Source: an uncultured Ilumatobacter sp. (GTDB lineage Bacteria; Actinomycetota; Acidimicrobiia; Acidimicrobiales; Ilumatobacteraceae). Taken from it: a stretch of 28,865 bases of DNA. The notes beneath the pieces are model-generated. The model made no database searches, was not told where the DNA came from, and worked only from the letters and a program-made list of their open reading frames with translations. Positions 16,920-26,700 of the stretch are shown in pieces. Position numbers and translations under genes: made by a program. Position 1 is the stretch's first letter. The number at the start of each line of letters is the position of its first letter. Location: assembly GCA_937905835.1 (NCBI GenBank), contig CALCXK010000101.1:1-28865 (forward strand), read 5' to 3'.

Positions 16920-17657
16920 TCACAGAACGAGAACGAGGCCGGTCAGATTGAACCCGATATGAACCGCGATCGACATGCCGAGGCGGCCGGTGATTTGCGC
17001 ACACGTGCCAACGATCAGGCCGAACACGAACAGGCCGGGGTACTCGACGGGCCGGAAATGGACAAACGCGAACAACGCTGCGACGCCGACGACGACAAAC
17101 GTGTCGTTCCAACGAGCGAGCAGCGAACGCTGCAGCAGCCCGCGGTAGAAGAGTTCCTCGACGATCGGAGCACCAAACACGACGAGCACAAACAGCAGCA
17201 CCGTCATCAGGCCGCCGGCTCGATCGACGAGACCTTCGGCATTTCGTTTCAGCTCGTCGTCGGCAAACACGGTTGGCCAGAGATTCTTGAGCGGGAAGTA
17301 CACGAGGCGGATGACGACGAGTTGCGCCAGCACGCCGATGGCGAATCCGATCGCGTCGATCGGCAGCATCGAGATACCGAAGTCGTTGACCGGGTCTGCC
17401 GTTCCGGAACGTTCGGAAACGGTCCACATTCCTGCGATGTAGGCGAACCAGGATGCAGCCAGTGCGACCGCCAAGACACCGATCGGCGTGCCGGTGCCCC
17501 CGGGCTCACCAGAGATACTGAGCACGATGAGCGACAGCACCTGCGCTGCGAACCAGGCCGCGAAGAATGCGATGACCGCGCTCGTGGCGTCGATCGGCGA
17601 CAGCGTCTGCGAAGGACGGATCCCGCTGCGCACCACAGGCTTGCGCGAGACGGTCAT
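16920..17657 (-). CDS. CPBP-family intramembrane protease
   Basis: A 245-residue membrane protein of the CPBP (CAAX protease and bacteriocin-processing, ABI) family. The three metal-site motifs are intact: EELFYR (167-172, the EExxxR motif), FAFVHF (196-201, with His200) and HIGFN (233-237, with His233 and Asn237). About eight hydrophobic segments are visible. Bacterial members cleave substrates within or next to the membrane, or act as immunity or anchoring factors; the substrate here is unknown. ATG 17657 follows TAGCTT by 6 bases, consistent with a leaderless message. Confidence 0.92.
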   Translation of the reverse strand: MTVSRKPVVRSGIRPSQTLSPIDATSAVIAFFAAWFAAQVLSLIVLSISGEPGGTGTPIGVLAVALAASWFAYIAGMWTVSERSGTADPVNDFGISMLPIDAIGFAIGVLAQLVVIRLVYFPLKNLWPTVFADDELKRNAEGLVDRAGGLMTVLLFVLVVFGAPIVEELFYRGLLQRSLLARWNDTFVVVGVAALFAFVHFRPVEYPGLFVFGLIVGTCAQITGRLGMSIAVHIGFNLTGLVLVL

Positions 17658-17663
17658 GGGGCA

Positions 17664-17669
17664 AAGCTA
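17664..17669 (-). promoter_or_regulatory. Predicted leaderless -10 box of the CPBP protease gene
   Basis: TAGCTT on the minus strand, 6 bases before ATG 17657. Confidence 0.45.
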
Positions 17670-17806
17670 ACCGCGCCAGACAGCGCACCGACGGTGCCCC
17701 CGCACCCCAACGATCCTTCGCTTCCGGTCGGTCTCTCCGGATGGCGAATCAGGGCCGTCGCCGGCAATACTTCTAATGTGGCCGATGCCGCCAGGCACCC
17801 GCTACG

Positions 17807-18088
17807 TCAGGCAACGCTGTATTCGGCCAGACTGATCAACATCCGTCGGTCGTCGAGGTGCCAGCCGCTGGGCACGCTCAGACGCGCGGCGTGACGCGCA
17901 CACATGTCGTATGAATGCGGATCTCGCTCGAAGAGCAATGCTTCGATCCAGGCGTGCGACTTCCCGTAGTCGTATGTGAGCGTGCACTCGGCTCGCTCAG
18001 AACAGCCCGTACGCGTGCACTGGCGCTCAGAAGCAATCGCAACTGCGGGCCGCACGTGTTCTCCGGTGTAGTGATTCGTAAGTTTCAT
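17807..18088 (-). CDS. DUF3499 family protein
   Basis: A 93-residue protein matching the actinobacterial DUF3499 family. The pattern Cys24, Cys29, Cys35 (in CTRTGCSERAEC), then Cys63 and His66 (in PHSYDMCARHAARL) followed by GWHL, suggests a small zinc-binding fold. Function is unknown. In mycobacteria and streptomycetes the family gene sits just upstream of manB; here a CPBP protease and the 874-residue membrane protein lie between them. GGAA before ATG 18088 is a weak ribosome binding site. It diverges from ftsH across 189 bases. Confidence 0.88.
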   Translation of the reverse strand: MKLTNHYTGEHVRPAVAIASERQCTRTGCSERAECTLTYDYGKSHAWIEALLFERDPHSYDMCARHAARLSVPSGWHLDDRRMLISLAEYSVA

Positions 18089-18265
18089 TGTTCCAACTGC
18101 CCAAACTGTTGACCCGGCGGAAATAACAGCCTTGAAATTAGATCCACGCCACGTCGAGATGGCGGATGGTCACCCTTCGCGCGATGTTCCCAGCGAGCAG
18201 GCGGCTTTCGCAATCCTCCCGCTGTCTGTCACAACGCTCGATCAGGCATGCCCAGAGAAGCGCCA

Positions 18266-18271
18266 TAGACT
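18266..18271 (+). promoter_or_regulatory. Predicted leaderless -10 box of ftsH
   Basis: TAGACT, 6 bases before ATG 18278, with no Shine-Dalgarno between. The rest of the 189-base gap to DUF3499 shows no clear feature. Confidence 0.5.
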
Positions 18272-18277
18272 GAATTC

Positions 18278-20227
18278 ATGAGCAATCTGCCTCCCCCACC
18301 GCCTCCGCCGCCCCCTGGCCGCGGCCGCGGCCAGCAGCAACGGAGCAAGAACGAACAATCCTCCAGCAACGAACAGAAACCTGACGGTACGCCCGCAGGA
18401 AAGGGGCCGGGCAGTTGGCCGAAGTGGGCGATCTATGTCATGGTCGGTGTCCTCGCCGCAGCCATCCTCGTCCCCAGCCTGTGGCCCTCCGACAGCGGCG
18501 AGTCGCTCGAGTATTCCGAATGGCGCGAGCAGGTCATCGATGGCAAAATTGCCACAGCCGAGATCGACAACGGCAGCGGGAAAATCACCGGAACATTCAC
18601 GAACGAAGACAAATACACCACCTCCGGCGGCGGTGAGCGCGGTGTGTCTGATGCCGACGAGGCGCTCCTGATCGATAAGAACGTCAAGTACAAGTTCAAC
18701 CCGCCCAGCAGCAACTGGCTCTTGGGCTTGCTGTCGATCTTCCTGCCGATCGCCTTAATTATCGGGTTCTTCGTCTGGATGCAGCGCCGTGCACAAGGCC
18801 AAATGGGCGGCGTCATGTCGATCGGCAAGTCAAAAGCCAAGGCGTACGACGCCAGCCGCCCCTCGACGACGTTCGACGACATCGCCGGCTACGACGGCGT
18901 GAAGCAAGAGATCACCGAAGTGGTCGACTTCCTGCGGATGCCCGAACGGTTCAAAGAAATTGGCGCACGGGTTCCCAAGGGCATTCTTCTCATCGGCCCT
19001 CCCGGCACCGGCAAGACGCTCTTCGCTCGCGCGGTCGCCGGCGAAGCTGGAGTTGGCTTCTTGAGCGTTACCGGTTCCGACTTCATGGAAATGTTCGTTG
19101 GTGTCGGCGCCAGCCGCGTCCGAGATCTCTTCCAACAGGCCAAGCGCATGGGCAAGGCCATCATTTTCATTGATGAGATCGACTCGATCGGCCGTAAGCG
19201 TGGTGCTGGCCTTGGCGGAGGCCACGACGAACGAGAGCAAACGCTCAACCAGATGCTCGCCGAGATGGACGGCTTCGAGGCCACCGAGGGCATTGTGATC
19301 CTCGCTGCCACCAACCGCCCTGACATCCTCGACCCGGCCCTGCTACGCCCCGGGCGCTTCGACCGCCAGATCGTGGTTCCGCTGCCCGAGTGGAGCGAGC
19401 GCAAGGCAATCCTCGACGTCCACAGCCGCGACAAGCGGATGGGCCCTGACGTCGACATGGAAACCATGGCCCAGGCCACTCCCGGAATGTCCGGCGCCGA
19501 CCTCGCCAACCTGGTCAACGAAGCAGCGCTCGTTGCAGTCCGTCGCAAATCGAAGCAGATCGAACGCATCGACTTCGAGAACGCTCGTGACCGCGTCGTG
19601 CTCGGTGCCAGTCGTGAGTCGATGATCCTCAGCCCCGAAGAGAAGAAGGCAACCGCCTTCCACGAGGGTGGGCACGCATTGCTCGCCACCGTGCTTCCCC
19701 ACGGCGACCCGCTCCACAAGGTCACCATCCTGCCCCGAGGCATGGCGCTCGGTGTGACATGGTCGCTCCCCCAGGAGCGTCACACATACTCGAAGGAGTA
19801 CTTCGAAGACACCATTTGCAAGGCAATGGGCGGCCGAGTCGCCGAGATGATTGTGTTCGGCAATCTGAACTCCGGTGCATCAAACGACCTCGAGCAGGCC
19901 ACCGGCATCGCACGCCGCATGGTTCGCGAGTGGGGCATGTCCGAGCGTGTTGGTCCGCAGGCCTGGAGCAGCCAGCAGCAGACCTTCCTCGGTGACGACC
20001 TCATGGGCTCAGGACGCGAGTACAGCGACGACACAGCAAAGCTCATCGACGAGGAGATTGGCCGGATCCTGCACGAGCAGGAACAGCGGGCAAACGATGT
20101 CATCACCAAGCACTCCGGAGGCCTTCACCTGATCGCTGAAGCTTTGCTCGAGCACGAAACGATCGATGGCCCGGAAGTCGCCCGACTCATTCAGTCGGCC
20201 CTTCCCACCAACGCACCGATTCACTGA
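18278..20227 (+). CDS. ftsH: ATP-dependent zinc metalloprotease FtsH
   Basis: The membrane AAA+ protease that extracts and degrades faulty membrane proteins and some regulators. The 649-residue product has an unusual N-terminus with nine consecutive prolines (5-13) and a Gly/Arg/Gln-rich stretch, helix one (about 50-69), an extracytoplasmic domain, helix two (about 148-168), then the AAA module: Walker A GPPGTGKT (240-247), pore motif FVGVGAS, Walker B IIFIDE (295-300), and RPGRFDR (357-363). The protease domain has HEGGH (462-466) and third zinc ligand Asp537 (in ASNDLEQAT). All catalytic residues are intact. The C-terminal region is short. It converges with the thioredoxin-like gene. Confidence 0.98.
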   Translation: MSNLPPPPPPPPPGRGRGQQQRSKNEQSSSNEQKPDGTPAGKGPGSWPKWAIYVMVGVLAAAILVPSLWPSDSGESLEYSEWREQVIDGKIATAEIDNGSGKITGTFTNEDKYTTSGGGERGVSDADEALLIDKNVKYKFNPPSSNWLLGLLSIFLPIALIIGFFVWMQRRAQGQMGGVMSIGKSKAKAYDASRPSTTFDDIAGYDGVKQEITEVVDFLRMPERFKEIGARVPKGILLIGPPGTGKTLFARAVAGEAGVGFLSVTGSDFMEMFVGVGASRVRDLFQQAKRMGKAIIFIDEIDSIGRKRGAGLGGGHDEREQTLNQMLAEMDGFEATEGIVILAATNRPDILDPALLRPGRFDRQIVVPLPEWSERKAILDVHSRDKRMGPDVDMETMAQATPGMSGADLANLVNEAALVAVRRKSKQIERIDFENARDRVVLGASRESMILSPEEKKATAFHEGGHALLATVLPHGDPLHKVTILPRGMALGVTWSLPQERHTYSKEYFEDTICKAMGGRVAEMIVFGNLNSGASNDLEQATGIARRMVREWGMSERVGPQAWSSQQQTFLGDDLMGSGREYSDDTAKLIDEEIGRILHEQEQRANDVITKHSGGLHLIAEALLEHETIDGPEVARLIQSALPTNAPIH

Positions 20228-20228
20228 C

Positions 20229-20257
20229 GGCCACACCGAGGTCTGCTGGGGTGTGCC
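20229..20257. terminator. Hairpin between convergent ftsH and the thioredoxin-like gene
   Basis: GGCCACACC (20229-20237) pairs with GGTGTGCC (20250-20257) with one bulged C, leaving a 12-base loop. It starts two bases after the ftsH stop and ends just before the opposing stop codon, which suits a two-way terminator. No strong T tract is present. Confidence 0.45.
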
Positions 20258-20259
20258 AG

Positions 20260-20694
20260 TTAGTGACCGGGCGCTGCGCCTGGGTCTCGGATTTCAGCGA
20301 CCGCAGCCCACATGTCGGTGGCATTGACCGGGCCGACGAAATGCTTTCGGGTAACACCCTGGGTGTCGCTGATCAGCAGCGTCGGCACAGCGTCGATCTG
20401 ATATTTCTCGTGCAAAGCCTTCGCCTCGCCGTATTCCACTTCCACGACAGCGACATCGCGCGACTCCAGCACCGCTGCTCGCTCGGCCACACCCTTGCAG
20501 ACGTCGCACGTTGCTGAGCTGAAGATCGTGACCAGCCACGGCGCATCGGGCCGAGCGAAGTCGGAGCGGTCGATCTGCTCCGGCACGTTGTTGCGACGCT
20601 GCGTTGGAGCGTCAGGCGTGCGGCGAGATCGCGACACCAGCGCAACGACTCCGACCACAGCGATGATGACGGCAGCAATGATGAGGCGCTCCAT
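20260..20694 (-). CDS. Membrane-anchored thioredoxin-like protein
   Basis: A 144-residue protein with one N-terminal helix (4-20) and a thioredoxin fold. The redox pair is Cys63 and Cys66 in the unusual sequence TCDVCKG, and the cis-proline is in AVPTLLI (Pro104). Basic residues follow the helix (SRSRR, then QRR) while only one Arg precedes it, so the positive-inside rule would put the redox domain in the cytoplasm, unlike most membrane-tethered thioredoxins. ATG 20694 follows TAGCCT by 9 bases. It sits 45 bases after the MFS gene but probably has its own promoter. Confidence 0.85.
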   Translation of the reverse strand: MERLIIAAVIIAVVGVVALVSRSRRTPDAPTQRRNNVPEQIDRSDFARPDAPWLVTIFSSATCDVCKGVAERAAVLESRDVAVVEVEYGEAKALHEKYQIDAVPTLLISDTQGVTRKHFVGPVNATDMWAAVAEIRDPGAAPGH

Positions 20695-20703
20695 GTGCGC
20701 GCC

Positions 20704-20709
20704 AGGCTA
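20704..20709 (-). promoter_or_regulatory. Predicted -10 box of the thioredoxin-like gene
   Basis: TAGCCT on the minus strand, preceded by GG, 9 bases before ATG 20694 and past the stop of the MFS gene. Confidence 0.5.
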
Positions 20710-20739
20710 CCGGCAAGGCGTCAGGGCCACGGCAACGCG

Positions 20740-22161
20740 TCAGGTCGATCGGCTGCGACTTGAACCCGATGGGAACGTGACAGCAACCGTCACCGCGGCG
20801 AGCGCATAGCAACCACCGACGAAGGTGTACGCCAGGTGATAGTTCGCGACGTCGGTGTTCCCAACGCCACGAGTAATGATCGCGATGGCGACGGAAATCC
20901 CAAAGGCGTAGAACACCTGCTGCGTTGTTCGGATCATCGCGTTTGAGGTGCCGAAACGCGCTGGCGCGATGTCGGCCAGCCCTGCACTCGACCACGTCGC
21001 AATCGTCGAGCCAACCCCGATGCCGATCAGTACCGACAACGGCACAAATCGTGTCCACACTGTTGGGTCGTCACCGAGCAGCAGTCGGTACGAGAAGTAC
21101 CCGGCCGCGCAGAACGAACTGCCCACTGCGAGGATCCACCGATGTCCGATCCGATCGGCCCAGCGACCGGCAACGGGCGAAATCGTCGCAGCGATCAGGG
21201 GCGAAAGCATCAGCGCCGTGCCGGTCGTCCGCAGCGACTGGCCCCACAGTTCCTGCAACAGCAGCGAGTTGATGAGAAAGCCCGAGGTGAATGCCATCGA
21301 ATAGAAGGCGAGCCCGAGATTGGTGCTGGTGAACGAGCGGTGCCTGAAAAGGTCGGTCTCGATGAGGGGTTCGGGGTGACGGCGGGAACGACGAACCAGT
21401 GCCGCGATCAGCGCGATGCCGGTAACGAAAAGTACGGCGATGAGCGGATCGCCGAGACCATTCGACTCTGAGCGGACGATGGCGAACATCACGAGCGCCA
21501 CTCCTGCCGTTCCAATCGGTACACCGAGCAAATCGACCCGCCCGGTCGCGTTCGGGTTCTTCGATTCGGTCAGCAGCTTCGGCGACAGAGCCAAAACGAG
21601 CAGACAAAGTGGAACGTTGATCAGGAAGACACCACGCCACGACCATGCTTCAGTGACGAACGCTCCGATCGCCGGGCCTGCCACAGCACCCAAAGCACCA
21701 GTCGCTCCAGTGATCCCGATCACCGATGACCGCTTGTGGGCGGGAAACGCCGGCAAGACAACCGCAATCGCGGTCGGTGAAATGATTGCGCCGCCGATCC
21801 CTTGCACGACGCGAGCCGCGATCAGCAGCGTGGCATTCGGGGCCAGGCCAGACAGCAGTGAGCCGAGCATGAAGATGCCGACGCCCGGGAGGAACAACTT
21901 CTTGCGGCCGATGCTGTCGGCGTAGCGCCCCGCCACCATGAGTAGCGCGGCGACCGTGATGTTGTATCCGGAGATAACCCAACCAAGTGTCGCCTCAGAC
22001 ACTTCGAAGTCGTCGCTCATCGACGGGAACACGACGTTGACCGCGGACACGTCGATGACCACGAGGAAGAACACCAAGGTGGTCACCCCGACAGCGAGCC
22101 ACGCGTCACGACCCGGCTCCTCCACATCGTCTGCTGAAAACGAAGATGCGGGTGACGTCAT
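20740..22161 (-). CDS. MFS exporter, DHA2 (14-helix) drug:proton antiporter type
   Basis: A 473-residue major facilitator of the DHA2 family (EmrB/QacA-like), which export hydrophobic compounds by proton exchange. Motif A (GRYADSIGRKKLF) follows helix two, and motif C (GATGALGAVAGPAIGAFV), characteristic of antiporters, lies in helix five. Acidic Asp37 in VVIDVSAVNVVFP in helix one is the usual motif D1. The substrate is unknown. ATG 22161 follows TACGCT by 6 bases. It lies 54 bases after the DUF5719 gene on the same strand. Confidence 0.93.
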   Translation of the reverse strand: MTSPASSFSADDVEEPGRDAWLAVGVTTLVFFLVVIDVSAVNVVFPSMSDDFEVSEATLGWVISGYNITVAALLMVAGRYADSIGRKKLFLPGVGIFMLGSLLSGLAPNATLLIAARVVQGIGGAIISPTAIAVVLPAFPAHKRSSVIGITGATGALGAVAGPAIGAFVTEAWSWRGVFLINVPLCLLVLALSPKLLTESKNPNATGRVDLLGVPIGTAGVALVMFAIVRSESNGLGDPLIAVLFVTGIALIAALVRRSRRHPEPLIETDLFRHRSFTSTNLGLAFYSMAFTSGFLINSLLLQELWGQSLRTTGTALMLSPLIAATISPVAGRWADRIGHRWILAVGSSFCAAGYFSYRLLLGDDPTVWTRFVPLSVLIGIGVGSTIATWSSAGLADIAPARFGTSNAMIRTTQQVFYAFGISVAIAIITRGVGNTDVANYHLAYTFVGGCYALAAVTVAVTFPSGSSRSRST

Positions 22162-22167
22162 CGCCGG

Positions 22168-22173
22168 AGCGTA
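22168..22173 (-). promoter_or_regulatory. Predicted leaderless -10 box of the MFS gene
   Basis: TACGCT on the minus strand, 6 bases before ATG 22161. Confidence 0.35.
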
Positions 22174-22215
22174 GTCATCGGTCCAGCGGCAGCAACACGA
22201 TCCGCCGAGTCACGC

Positions 22216-23712
22216 TCAGATATTGCTGGCAGGTAACGCCCACGACCCGGAACGTCCTGACAGGTCGCCGCCACGGCCGAGCGATCGCTCAATGAAGACA
22301 CGGTTCGACGAGTTGACGATCAACTCTTGATCGAGCACGTCGTCAGTGGTCAGGTCGATCGTGATCACGGCGCCCGGCCCGAGCGGGATGTCCGTCAGGC
22401 TCGGGATAGCCGACGGGCCGCCGGGCCCGACGGCCTCGATGGTGATCGTGGCCTGCTCGTTGTCGACGTTGTAGACGATCAAGGCGTCTTCGGTTGGCAC
22501 CGACGGCCCAACGCCGATATGCCAGCGGGTGGCAACGAAGCCGTCCAGCCGAGGCGGTGCGCCCTGGACCACTGATGTAACGAACGAGCCGCCGACCGGT
22601 CGCGTCAGGACGCGTTCAACCACGACAGTGGGCTGGGCCAGCGTCGAAAAGACCACCGAGTGGCGCCCGTTCGGAATCTGCGAGGTGAACAACTCTGGGT
22701 CAGAGGGGTCGTTTTCGGTGTCGTCGACAGCACCTTCAAAAGGCTGAAACATGACCACCTGACGAGCAGGGACGTTGATCGGAGCGAAGCCGCCACCGTC
22801 GAACTCGAGCGGCAAGCCCAAAAAATACACGTCGACCTCGACATCGTCGTCGGTCGGGTTGTAGATCGAGAAGGTTTCGGTGATGCCGGCGCCGCGCTCA
22901 CCGTCAGCAAACCACCACTGGTCGCGCAGGGCCGGGGCAGCGAGTGACACGTCGTAGCCCAGGCGGCCACCGCCGGTGAAGTGCTGGGCACGACCGACGA
23001 CGAGTCGGCCTCCGCGTGTCGTGATGCTCGCAGCGATGATTGGTTCGTCACGATTGCCGAGTTCGGCGATCGGGATGACCTTGACCGACTTGGCCGGAAC
23101 GGGAAACCCCTGGAATGCGTTGGGCTCGCTCGACCCCGACGCGGTCGCGAAGGCAAGGTCGGTGAGCACGAGATCGTCGTACGGGTTGGTCAGGATCAAT
23201 GTCTCGACGCTGCCTCCTACGGTGAATCCGTCAGCGAGATACCACTCGTTCGACGTCTCGATGGCACACGGTGCAACCGAATCACCGGCGGGATGGTTGA
23301 CGATCTGTTCGACGTAACCGCGGCCACCGTCGATCTCGACCACGACGCTGGCAAACGACGTCGTGACGAACGCGTCGACATCGATGGTGCCCTGCGACCA
23401 CCGGCCGACGGTGAACCCTTGCTCAACCTCGAGGCCTTCCGGGCTGACCACCATGAAACGACCCTCGAGTTGCTCGCTGTTGCGGTTGGAGATCACCACC
23501 GAGCCGCCAACGCCATCCTCGCCAGTCGCAGGAATTCCTGGGCAGAACCAACTGCCGGTCAACGAGTCCGTATCCGTGACCGAAGGCATCCAGGTTCCCG
23601 CTGGCGACGAGAACACAGCGGTGGGGCTCGCGACGGAGTCACGGCCGACCACGAACAGCCAGACCAGCGCAGCGAGTAGCACGACGATGGCGGGGATCGA
23701 ACGACGGTTCAT
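22216..23712 (-). CDS. DUF5719 family exported protein
   Basis: A 498-residue protein of the actinobacterial DUF5719 family, function unknown. It begins with an uncleaved signal-anchor (IPAIVVLLAALVWLFVVG, 6-23). The extracytoplasmic part is strand-rich and carries the family motif SWFCPGIP (54-61), a second cysteine in APCAIE and repeated features such as EWYLADGFTVGG, WWFADGERG and ITETFSIYNPTDDDVEVDVYFLG. It overlaps the upstream glycosyltransferase by four bases (ATGA, 23709-23712), so the two are translationally coupled and probably act together. The same pairing is common in other actinobacteria. Confidence 0.88.
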   Translation of the reverse strand: MNRRSIPAIVVLLAALVWLFVVGRDSVASPTAVFSSPAGTWMPSVTDTDSLTGSWFCPGIPATGEDGVGGSVVISNRNSEQLEGRFMVVSPEGLEVEQGFTVGRWSQGTIDVDAFVTTSFASVVVEIDGGRGYVEQIVNHPAGDSVAPCAIETSNEWYLADGFTVGGSVETLILTNPYDDLVLTDLAFATASGSSEPNAFQGFPVPAKSVKVIPIAELGNRDEPIIAASITTRGGRLVVGRAQHFTGGGRLGYDVSLAAPALRDQWWFADGERGAGITETFSIYNPTDDDVEVDVYFLGLPLEFDGGGFAPINVPARQVVMFQPFEGAVDDTENDPSDPELFTSQIPNGRHSVVFSTLAQPTVVVERVLTRPVGGSFVTSVVQGAPPRLDGFVATRWHIGVGPSVPTEDALIVYNVDNEQATITIEAVGPGGPSAIPSLTDIPLGPGAVITIDLTTDDVLDQELIVNSSNRVFIERSLGRGGDLSGRSGSWALPASNI

Positions 23713-26700
23713 GACGACTCCTCGGTGTCCGATTCGTCAAGCACGATCGGGTCAAGTGCAGCATCGAGAACAGCCGTCAGTAGGTCACCGGTGTCAGAAT
23801 CCTCGGGTAGCGGCGCGGTCGACACGTCGTTCCGGGCCGTCAGGTCCAACCCTGGGTCGAGGCTGACGCTTGAAGCAGCATCGGCGTCAATGTCTGCGTC
23901 ACCCAGATCGATCAGTATTTCGTCTTCGACGAGCGGTCCGCTCCGTCGGGCGAACGGCACGCTGATTCGGGTCGCTGCAAAGAGAACGATTGCCCAAAGC
24001 ACGACCTGCAGCGTCAACAACAACGTGCGGGACGACGGCATCGTGTATGTCAGTTCACCAGTGCCGGCGGTCTCGACATCGAACGCCGTCGTCAGGCCAA
24101 AGGCGCGTCGAGGAGCGATGGACTCGCCATCAACGGTCAGCGACCAGTTGTCATCGAAGGGGACGGCAAGATGGATCACACCGGGCACGACATCGTCGAT
24201 CGACGTCGTCTGGTGGTCGGCCCCGAGAAACACCGGCGACGCCGAGCTGAGTTCTGCACGGACGAGGGCACCGGCGCCTGCGTTCCGGCTCGCTTCAGCA
24301 GTGGTGCCGGTGAGTTGGCTGACCACCGGGATCCACGCCGTATTCTCGAACACCTCGATCGTCGGCAATCCGGTGACTGAGGTCAGATCAAGTTGATCCT
24401 CAAGCGCATCAATCAGACCAACCGGAAGTGGCAGCGGCTCAGCGGTGGTCGAGATGACGTTGTCGAATTCGGGAGCCACGATGAACCGAATGCCCAACGG
24501 AGCCAACAATCGCCCAGCGCGCAACGTGGACGAACTCGCCATTTCGTCCAATGCAAGCGCTATTGCAGCGTTCGCGTCGTTCGACGGAGCGGCCCAACGA
24601 TCGCGCACATCGAGGAGCCCATCGTCGAGGACAGCAAACGAGACACCGTCGCGGTATTCGACCGACGGAACTGGAAGCAGACGGGCATCACCCAAAAACA
24701 ACACGTTGTAACCGCCACGGCCCGGCTCGAGTAGGGGGCCATACTCGTTCGAGTCGCCAGTCGGCTGATCGATCGTGTCATCGGGAAGTTGCGCTTCGAG
24801 CAAAAAAGCGAGCGGAGTAGTCGGCGTGTTCCACCCACCGTTGCCGAGTGCAACGACACCCGGGAAGACTCCGACGACGACGGCGACACTTGCAAGCAGC
24901 CCAAGGGGCTGACGCCAACCGAACGATCCGCCCCGAACATCGAGATCAAACGCGGCGAGGGCCGCCGCGGCGGAAATCGCGAGGCCGACGGCGACAGGAA
25001 CGAGCAGAATGCCAGCATCGGGGCCCCGCCAGGGCAACGCATCGCGATCGGCAAACACTGCGAGTGCACCGAAAACAACGACGAGCGCTCCTGATCGGAC
25101 TGCCCAGGTCAGTCGCCAGGCACGAGCCAACGCGACCGCAGCGATCATCGGGACGTACAACGCCAGTGTGAGCCATGCGAAGTCGACGTCGCCGATTCGG
25201 AACGATGCAAGATCGGACAAGCCGCGCCCCGGGTTACCAACCGGCGCAGGGCCGACGAGTTGATCCCAGGACCACGAAGCGACCCAGGGGAAATTGAGCA
25301 GAAGGCCACCGACGATTGCAGCGGCACCAACGCCAAGGTAGCTGAGCGCAGTTCGCCACGGGGCGAGCGCCAGAAGGGTCGACAGTGTGAGGACGAGCAC
25401 GATGACCACAGCAATGACCACCGTGACCGGAACAAAAGCGGCGGCGAGCGCGACGACGATGGCTGCTGCTGCCGTTCGGCGAAGTCGTTCTTGCAGCGAC
25501 AACTTCACGAGCCCCTCGGCCATGTCCGACTCGGCGCTGCGTGGATCGGCAGTTTCGACGCCGACAGCGCGACGCATCGTGTGAATCATCCACGGCACGG
25601 CGGCGTAGGTAACCAGCGTGTTCAACCGGCCGGTCGACATGGCGCCGACGACGAGCGGGCTTGCGGCATAGACGACGAGAGCGGCGATGCGAGCACGAGT
25701 CGACGGGAAGACGGTGGCCAACTTCCACAGCCCGATCAACCCGATGACGACGAGTCCGACGACGAACCCGGTGTGCAGCGCACCCATCCGAAACAGCGTG
25801 AAGACGGAGAGCCCCGCCAGCGTTGCCCATCCGGTTGGATTCGGCGATGTCGCTCCCGCTCCGGATGGATTCCATCCGCTGACATAGCTGTCGAGCAGTA
25901 CCCGCGGGCTCTCAGGGAATCGGAGGAACTCGCCGACGGCGGGCACGCCAGAAGTGAAAAAGTTACGACTTCCAATGATGATCGCGGCCAGCACCGCGAG
26001 CCATGCAACGAACGGTGCCGTTGTCGACTCACGCCAACGCCGGACGCTGTTGTCGGCGCCGACGAAGGTTTCCGTGTCTCTGGATCGCAGAAATCTGACC
26101 AGTCGGGCGCTTCCGCCAACCTGTAGTCCGAGCACTTCGCGTTCGGGTACCCGACGCAGAGGTTTGACGACTCGCCGTCGGGCAAACATCGACAGCGAAC
26201 GCGCCGGCAGACCCAAAAGGGCGCGGATCGATGCCCACGCTTGACCGAAACGGCCTGTGAATAATCCGACAACCGTCTCGACGGCAGTCAGGGCCACCAT
26301 CTCGACCGATCGGCCTGGCAGCCGCGTCGGCCCCGTCAGGGTTGCTACCGCACGCATCCGGTGACGTGCACTCAGCAAATTGTGATTGAGGTCAGGGCGT
26401 CGTTCAGCGAGTTTGCCACGGTGCCGGACTCGTGCGGCCGGTACAACGACCACGCGAGCGCCGCTGTGATGGATCCGCCAGCACAGCTCAACATCGTCGC
26501 CGTGGAACGAGATGGCGGGATCGAATCCACCAACCTCGCGGAACAGGTCGGCCCGGACGAGCATGAACGCCGATGACAGCGCGAAGACGTCGCGAACGCC
26601 ATCGTGCTGTTCCTGGTCGACTTCGCCGGGATCGAGACCGAGATCGATCTCACCAAATCGGTCGAGACTGAGGCCGACGGCCTGCAGCGAACTCGGCTTG

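Noticed and set aside
17658..17806. Terminator or small RNA between DUF3499 and the CPBP gene
   Set aside because: Only a 4-base-pair dyad was seen; nothing beyond the CPBP -10 box can be supported.
16602..17894. 430-codon open frame on plus opposite the CPBP protease
   Set aside because: It is rich in His, Arg, Asp and Gln with no hydrophobic core, as expected from the reverse complement of a membrane protein gene.
18889..19743. 284-codon open frame on minus opposite ftsH
   Set aside because: Serine/arginine-rich antisense of the AAA and protease domains.
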